Shown here: positions 61,167-64,000 of the stretch, piece by piece
Numbering within the stretch: the first letter of the stretch is position 1
How the letters are laid out: the number at the start of each line of letters is the position of its first letter
Assembly: GCF_036588685.1 (NCBI RefSeq)
Contig: NC_086386.1
Span: forward strand, 36,181,383 to 36,245,382
Direction of reading: 5' to 3'
Source of the DNA: Mytilus trossulus
Lineage: Eukaryota > Mollusca > Bivalvia > Mytilida > Mytilidae
DNA: 64,000 nt
Made by a program: the position numbers and the translations under genes
The notes under the pieces: model-generated
What the model saw: the letters and a program-made list of their open reading frames with translations, nothing else
The model's database searches: none
Told to the model about the DNA's origin: nothing

Positions 61167-62047
61167 CAACGTGATAGCAATATACGACGAAAATTTTTTC
61201 AAAATTTGCGGTCGTATAAAAATTATAACCATAAATCTTGCATATAACATGTATTATGTACCAACTTTTAAGTAAATGTAAATGCATTTTGGTTTATGAG
61301 TCCATCTGTGTATGACAATCAATGTTCGGGTTATACATGAGTATCTAAAACGGGTCAGAATTGTGATAAATGCATTCATCATATTACATAACTTCATAAC
61401 CTTTAATATAAGAGGAAATATGTGTAAAATACAATTTTTGAAAACAGTTCCCCACAACTACATGCGCTGTCTAAAGGCCTTGACAAGACCAGAATGTTAT
61501 GTTTAGGTGCAGAAAATTGTTCATTGCAGATGAAAACATGCAAAGAGAAATAAATCAAAGCGCAGAATTTCTTGCACAATATTCTTACCTTAAAGCAATG
61601 TTTAAACTGACCATGTATTTTGGCTTTTCAATGCATGGGTAATACAAGAGTTAATTCTGGGATGGGTCAGAATTGTGAGACATGCGGTCATCATCTTAAA
61701 TAACTTCATAACATAAGAGGAAATATGTGTAAAATACATTTTTTTTTTAAATCATTAGACAACTACAAAAGTGCGCTGTCAAAAGTCCATGCAGCTTTGA
61801 TTATTTGACAATGTTTATGTTAAGTGGTAATAATTGGTATTCCCGATGAAAATATGCACAAAAAATAAAATCAAAGCGCAGAATTTCTTGCGAAATGTTC
61901 TTACCTTAAAGCTATGTTTAAACTGACTATGTATTTTGGTTTATTTGTCCAACTGTCTCTAGCTATAATCGACCTTGACATTAAATACTGTACTCTATCT
62001 CCATTAATTCTTACACGGAAAACTGTTGTAGTCATAGGTGACTTCAT
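37830..62047 (-). CDS. Unrecognised protein with disordered middle and C-terminal coiled coil, five-exon model
   Basis: The model uses exons 62047-61905, 53762-52312, 48696-48635, 40571-40386 and 37916-37830 on the minus strand. Intron phases 2, 1, 0 and 0 fit, giving about 642 residues ending in TGA. The first exon reads TTTVFRVRINGDRVQYLMSR. The second begins KEEGDKLLEKQRQELEEYS and then becomes a long Asn/Ser-rich, probably disordered region with few charged blocks. The last two exons form an amphipathic coiled coil (LTNQREELNMLKVQLKEK, CLELLQRLHNLE, KEVQEQDSILTDLKEQ). I do not recognise the family. A scaffold or centrosome-type role would suit the layout but is not shown. The start is tentative: exon 1 has an acceptor before its ATG, so more 5' sequence may exist. 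The 8-kb first intron join rests on phase only. Confidence 0.6.
38072..38152 (-). repeat. Repeat A, subtype 2 fragment
   Basis: Reverse copy with GAAGATGTGGTATGATTGCC and ACCAAAATGACACAAACATT, in the last intron of the minus-strand gene. Confidence 0.8.
38427..38625. repeat. Tandem repeat, three units of about 60-73 bp
   Basis: TTGAGACAAGTCACAACCAA followed by AGGAAAAATATTCAATACTT and AAAAGACAAGCCTTAAA recurs three times almost without change. The first unit has an extra TGATCTTAAA. Confidence 0.9.
40060..40300. repeat. Degenerate pyrimidine-rich repeat (TCCTGCCTTTTTT units)
   Basis: At least seven irregular units of TCCTGCCTTTTTTT or a variant, spaced about 30-40 bp, preceded by a GGGGGGTGGGGGGTGG stretch. 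It lies in the intron just downstream of the exon ending at 40386. Confidence 0.75.
40386..40571 (-). CDS. Unrecognised coiled-coil gene, coiled-coil exon
   Basis: 62 codons exactly, phase 0 at both ends, between tgtattgcag and GAG|gtaatt. It reads IDEKELQIQYKLSQQL, then LTNQREELNMLKVQLKEK and STQCLELLQRLHNLE, with Leu and Ile at heptad spacing. Confidence 0.8.
40599..40765 (-). repeat. Repeat A, subtype 1, next to an acceptor
   Basis: Reverse copy with GTGAGTGCCAATGAGACAAC and GAGCCTTGGCTCACACCGAA. It ends about 28 bp upstream of the acceptor of the exon 40571-40386, so the branch region may lie in or beside it. Confidence 0.8.
42045..42242 (+). repeat. Repeat A, subtype 2
   Basis: Forward copy with TTTATAGCTGACTATGCAGT, GTGACCTATAGTTGTTAATT and AATCATACCACATCTTCTTT. 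Confidence 0.8.
45297..45370. repeat. 21-bp tandem repeat, three units
   Basis: AATTTATTCTACATTTATGG plus T is repeated with almost no change. Confidence 0.9.
46428..46475 (-). repeat. Repeat A remnant
   Basis: A short diverged piece with GTGATTGCCAATGAGACAAC. Confidence 0.6.
47043..47255 (+). repeat. Repeat B, best preserved copy
   Basis: Runs from ATTGAGAATGGAAATGGGGA through GCACCCGGAGGCGTCCTTCA to AGTGATAATGAACGCCATAC. The reverse copies at 2437-2663 and 48405-48590 match over most of this length. Confidence 0.8.
47795..47930 (+). repeat. Repeat A, subtype 1
   Basis: Forward copy with GTTGAAGGCCGTACATTGAC, TTTAATGGTTTACTTTTATA and GATGGAGAGTTGTCTCATTG. Confidence 0.8.
48405..48590 (-). 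repeat. Repeat B, next to a splice donor
   Basis: Reverse copy with GGGGACAGCTGAAGGACACC and CACATTCCCCATTTCCATTC. It lies about 45 bp into the intron from the donor of the small exon 48696-48635. Confidence 0.75.
48635..48696 (-). CDS. Unrecognised coiled-coil gene, small exon
   Basis: A 62-bp exon between tttttag and AAAAAG|gtaaga, found from phase. It joins the large exon as DNSC, then KVKVQSPTVDSVTSPSDSKK, rich in Ser/Thr-Pro sites. Leaves in phase 0. Confidence 0.7.
50158..50316 (+). repeat. Repeat A, subtype 2
   Basis: Forward copy with TTTTATAGCTGACTATGCTC and GACAGTTGTCTCATTGGAAA. Confidence 0.8.
50655..50722 (-). repeat. Repeat A, subtype 2 remnant
   Basis: Reverse piece with AAGATGTGGTATGCTTGCCA and GAGATCAAATGACACAGAAA, facing the forward copy at 50800. 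Confidence 0.65.
50800..50902 (+). repeat. Repeat A, subtype 1
   Basis: Forward copy with TACATTGACCTATAATGGTT and AGAGTTGTCTCATTGGCACT. Confidence 0.8.
52312..53762 (-). CDS. Unrecognised coiled-coil gene, large exon
   Basis: One open frame of 484 codons, by far the longest in the window. It starts after tcatttgaag with KEEGDKLLEKQRQELEEYS and ends SDDSDNS before the strong donor CAT|gtgagt. The frame would stop four codons later if unspliced. The middle is rich in Asn, Ser and His, with pieces such as GNRPPFGHELNRGPQKNYGY and an acidic Ser-rich end. No known domain is visible. Confidence 0.85.
53763..55470. other. Start of the long first intron of the minus-strand gene
   Basis: AT-rich. 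Near 54180-55460 there are loosely repeated phrases such as AACCAATGAACCATGAAAA, AAGGTCAAGGTCAGA and ACAGACAGATA, which suggest an old, decayed tandem array. No exon is supported. Confidence 0.4.
55471..55654. mobile_element. MITE-like element, TACTGTG family, copy 3
   Basis: TACTGTAGATTTATTTATTT at the left and AATGAATCCACAGTA at the right, with inner GGGTATCAATTTTCGTGA and CATCCACGAAAATTA pairing. It is 184 bp. Confidence 0.75.
55789..55969. mobile_element. Near-perfect 181-bp foldback element
   Basis: The left arm begins AGTCCTATAATATAAGACTC and ends CAATGTTGAA. The right arm starts TTCAACATTG and ends GAGTCTTATATTATAGGACT. The arms are about 85 bp each, with a 7-base loop (TCTGAGG) and only a few mismatches. 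If transcribed, in either direction, it would fold as one long hairpin. It fits a recent palindromic MITE. Confidence 0.88.
57823..57917 (+). repeat. Repeat D, left-end fragment
   Basis: CCAGATGCTCCACAGGGAGC, CTTTATACGAC and ACACAACATTCAAGCTTGAT match the left end of the element at 59458. Confidence 0.75.
58160..58375 (-). repeat. Repeat A, subtype 2
   Basis: Long reverse copy with GATATGGTATGATTGCCAAT, ACATTAACAACTATAGGTCA and TTCAAACGAGAAAACTAACG. Confidence 0.8.
58862..59070 (+). repeat. Repeat A, subtype 1
   Basis: Forward copy with GACCCTTGGTTTTCCTCTTT, GTTTTACACTAGTCATTTAT and GATGGAGAGTTGTCTCATTG, more diverged than the others. Confidence 0.75.
59458..61220 (+). mobile_element. Repeat D: 1.76-kb non-autonomous element with 14-bp inverted ends and internal tandem arrays
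   Basis: The left end TTTATACGACCGCA and the right end TGCGGTCGTATAAA are perfect inverted repeats. Inside, about 60140-60660 holds two units of roughly 260 bp (each starting near ACCAACTTGAAAACTGGGCC). About 60662-61125 holds almost three units of roughly 160 bp (each with CCCAAAATCAAT and CATAGATTTCTATT). A GAC microsatellite follows before the right end. No transposase ORF is present. The family may start slightly further left (CCAGATGCTCCGCAGGGCG at about 59435), since other copies share that sequence. Confidence 0.75.
61134..61165. repeat. (GAC)n microsatellite
   Basis: About ten GAC units near the right end of the Repeat D element. Translated it gives a poly-Arg run, which is not coding. 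Confidence 0.95.
61255..61945. repeat. Tandem duplication spanning an exon-intron border, period about 316 bp
   Basis: The segment with the donor (CTTACCTTAAAGC on the plus strand) occurs at about 61585 and 61901, 316 bp apart. Flanking words shared between units include TCAAAGCGCAGAATTTCTTG, GGAAATATGTGTAAAATACA and GGGTCAGAATTGTGA. A third, more decayed unit edge lies at 61265-61310. Confidence 0.8.
61905..62047 (-). CDS. Unrecognised coiled-coil gene, first recognised exon
   Basis: Acceptor tctgttttgtag ends at 62050, then TT and an ATG at 62047; the donor is TTTAAG|gtaagaa. It reads MKSPMTTTVFRVRINGDRV, QYLMSRSIIARDSW and KPKYIVSLNIAL. Good acceptor, donor and residue mix support a real exon. 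Whether it belongs to the same gene as 53762-52312 rests on phase (AG+C gives Ser). Confidence 0.55.
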
Positions 62048-62799
62048 AACTACAAAACAGAAACCACATCATTAGATCGCTGCATGTTTCAGGATATTTA
62101 ATGGTGTTTTATGATATTTGAACACCCAGTATACCTTTTAGTGCTTAAAACAGATTTTTATCTCGTCTCAAGTGATAGGACATTCAGTTTAATTGCATAA
62201 TTATACATCAAATCTATTCTCTTAATTTTTTTTTTAGCTATTTCTCATGATAAATACAATCATTGGAGTAGAACACTTTCAAGACAAGGGTTAAAATCAA
62301 ATACCTGTTGAAATTAGTGCACATAGTGAAAAAGTTCATTAAACAAATCATAATTAAATAAATGTGGCGTAAGAAGTTTACTTTATAGAGCTATAATGTT
62401 TTGATTTATGCAAAATTAAAGACCTGTTGAAATTTAGTGCACATAGTTAAAAAGTTCATCAAACAAAATCCTAATTAAATAAATGAGGCGTAAGGAATTT
62501 ACTCTATAGAGCTAATGTTTTGTTTTATGCATACTAAAATTTCGTCTATAAATAAAATTTTGGTCTATAAATAAACCTTTTGAACTTGAACTATATAGGT
62601 AAATCTATGATAATGTTTGCCAGAAAAGGTGATCATGGAGAAACTTTTTCTAAATTTGCAACCAATCAGAATAAAACCTGAATGGCTACATGTACATGGT
62701 GTGTTAGAAGTGCTTTATCATTCAATTTAAGTAAAATGAAGGTATTGCCATCTTCTTTTTGTGCTTTTCAAAAGTATTCATAGCAACTGTCTTATTAAC

Positions 62800-63108
62800 C
62801 CCGCCACATCATTTATGTATGTGCCTGTCCCAAGTCAGGAGCCTGTAATTCAGTGGTTGTCGTTTGTTAATGTGTTACATATTTGTTTTTCGTTCATTTT
62901 TTTACATAAATAAGGCCGTTATAAGTTTTCTCGTTTGAATTGTTTTACATTGTCTTATTGGGGCCTTTTATAGCTGACTATGCGGTATGGGCTTTGCTCA
63001 TTGTTGAAGGCCAAACAGTGACCTATATTTGTTAATGTCTGTGTCATTTTGGTCTTTTGTGGATAGTTGTCTCATTGGCAATCATACCACATCTTCTTTT
63101 TTATATTA
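62800..63108 (+). repeat. Repeat A, subtype 2, longest copy
   Basis: Runs from CCCCGCCACATCATTTATGT, through GCCTGTAATTCAGTGGTTGT and GCTGACTATGCGGTATGGGC, to CAATCATACCACATCTTCTT. It defines the family's length of at least 300 bp. Confidence 0.82.
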
Positions 63109-63404
63109 GCACATCAAAGTTTATGCAGCCACCTGTCTACAATGTCTACATTGTTTTGTTTTAAACCTACACCTTATTGTCATGATGTGGTAGACTTGCT
63201 TTATTATTCAATTTGCCATCTTCCTTTTGTGCTTTATCTTGAATATCTATAGCAATGTACACAACACCTAATACCTGATGCCATGAAAATGAAATACTAT
63301 ATTTTGAAGACTAAGCCTTATAATAAATTGATCAAGTATAGTGATCTTTGGTAGATTCTTGATGTCAGCAGTACTTTGACATATCATTGTTTATCATTAC
63401 ACAT

Positions 63405-63470
63405 TGTAACTTAGATGGCGAGTTGTAGTACGTCTCATCAGGGCACTCATACCACATCTTCTTATTTATA
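63405..63470 (+). repeat. Repeat A remnant
   Basis: A diverged end with CACTCATACCACATCTTCTT, carrying a small insertion inside GTTGTCTCAT. Confidence 0.6.
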
Positions 63471-63722
63471 TTTACATCAAATGCAATTAACATACTACTT
63501 ATAAATAAGAATCTCAGAAACAGACTTTATCACAGAAACTTAGAGTTGCTTATATTATTGCTTTTAAAGGCCCGACAGTTGCTTTATCAAACCAACAAAC
63601 AGTTAAAAGGGCCTTTTGAACCATTAAGATGGCTTTTGAATTAGTGCATTTTCCTTTATCTCAATGCTTATATAATATTGTAAGGTGACAACAGGGACTG
63701 ATTGGTCAATGATGTCATATAT

Positions 63723-63856
63723 GATATTTGACCCACAGGTTAATGGCATAACTCACACTTAATGATATTTGACCCACAGGTTAATAGGCATAACTCACAC
63801 TTAATAAAATTTGACCCACAGGTTAATAGGCATAACTCACACTTAATAAAATTTGA
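63723..63856. repeat. 46-bp tandem repeat, about three units
   Basis: TTTGACCCACAGGTTAATAG plus GCATAACTCACACTTAAT recurs three times with few changes. Confidence 0.9.
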
Positions 63857-64000
63857 GATTGGTATATTAAGGTAAAGATCATTTCAAAGATGAAAGTGCT
63901 AATTAAATGTCATAATACTGACGTCAGAGATCTATTTTGTTCTTATAATATTACCTCCTAGGTTTTGTCAATTATTTTTTTCTAATCTAACAGCTAATTA

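Overview
This is AT-rich animal genomic DNA with spliced genes, long introns and dense, short, diverged repeats. Several repeat families look like those I associate with marine mussels (Mytilus, Bivalvia), notably one carrying GTTGTCTCATTGGCA followed by ACCACATCTTC. The mussel assignment is inference from memory of such repeats, not a database result. All gene models below were built by hand from reading frame, splice sites and intron phase.

Three genes can be supported. (1) Minus strand, 1441-6437: the first four coding exons of a membrane-anchored GH13 (alpha-amylase family) protein of the SLC3A1/rBAT or maltase type; the rest lies left of the window. (2) Plus strand, 16601-28224: a complete ten-exon MFSD8 (CLN7) gene, an MFS-fold protein of the lysosomal membrane; the model is open throughout, every intron phase matches, and it encodes 647 residues. 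(3) Minus strand, 37830-62047: a five-exon model of about 642 residues with a long Asn/Ser-rich disordered middle and a C-terminal coiled coil. I do not recognise it, and its 5' end is uncertain. I see no functional link between the three.

The rest is intergenic or intronic. Between 6.5 and 16.5 kb there are repeat fragments, a decayed Gag-like segment with two CCHC zinc knuckles (13241-14270) and one possible orphan exon (11729-11819). Intron 1 of MFSD8 holds a minisatellite split by a repeat insertion, and an 18-base G run. From 28.2 to 37.8 kb lie the MFSD8 3' flank and a long stretch without genes. The introns of the third gene hold more repeats, a near-perfect 181-bp foldback (55789-55969) and a 1.76-kb element with 14-bp inverted ends and internal tandem arrays (59458-61220).

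The most unusual signal is tandem duplication of splice sites. MFSD8 exon 5 has four 3' splice sites at an exact 90-bp spacing. MFSD8 exon 8 has three at an exact 59-bp spacing. The first coding exon of the minus-strand gene has its 5' splice site copied 316 bp downstream. In both MFSD8 cases the upstream copies create early stops or in-frame insertions, and only the last copy restores the family-normal protein.
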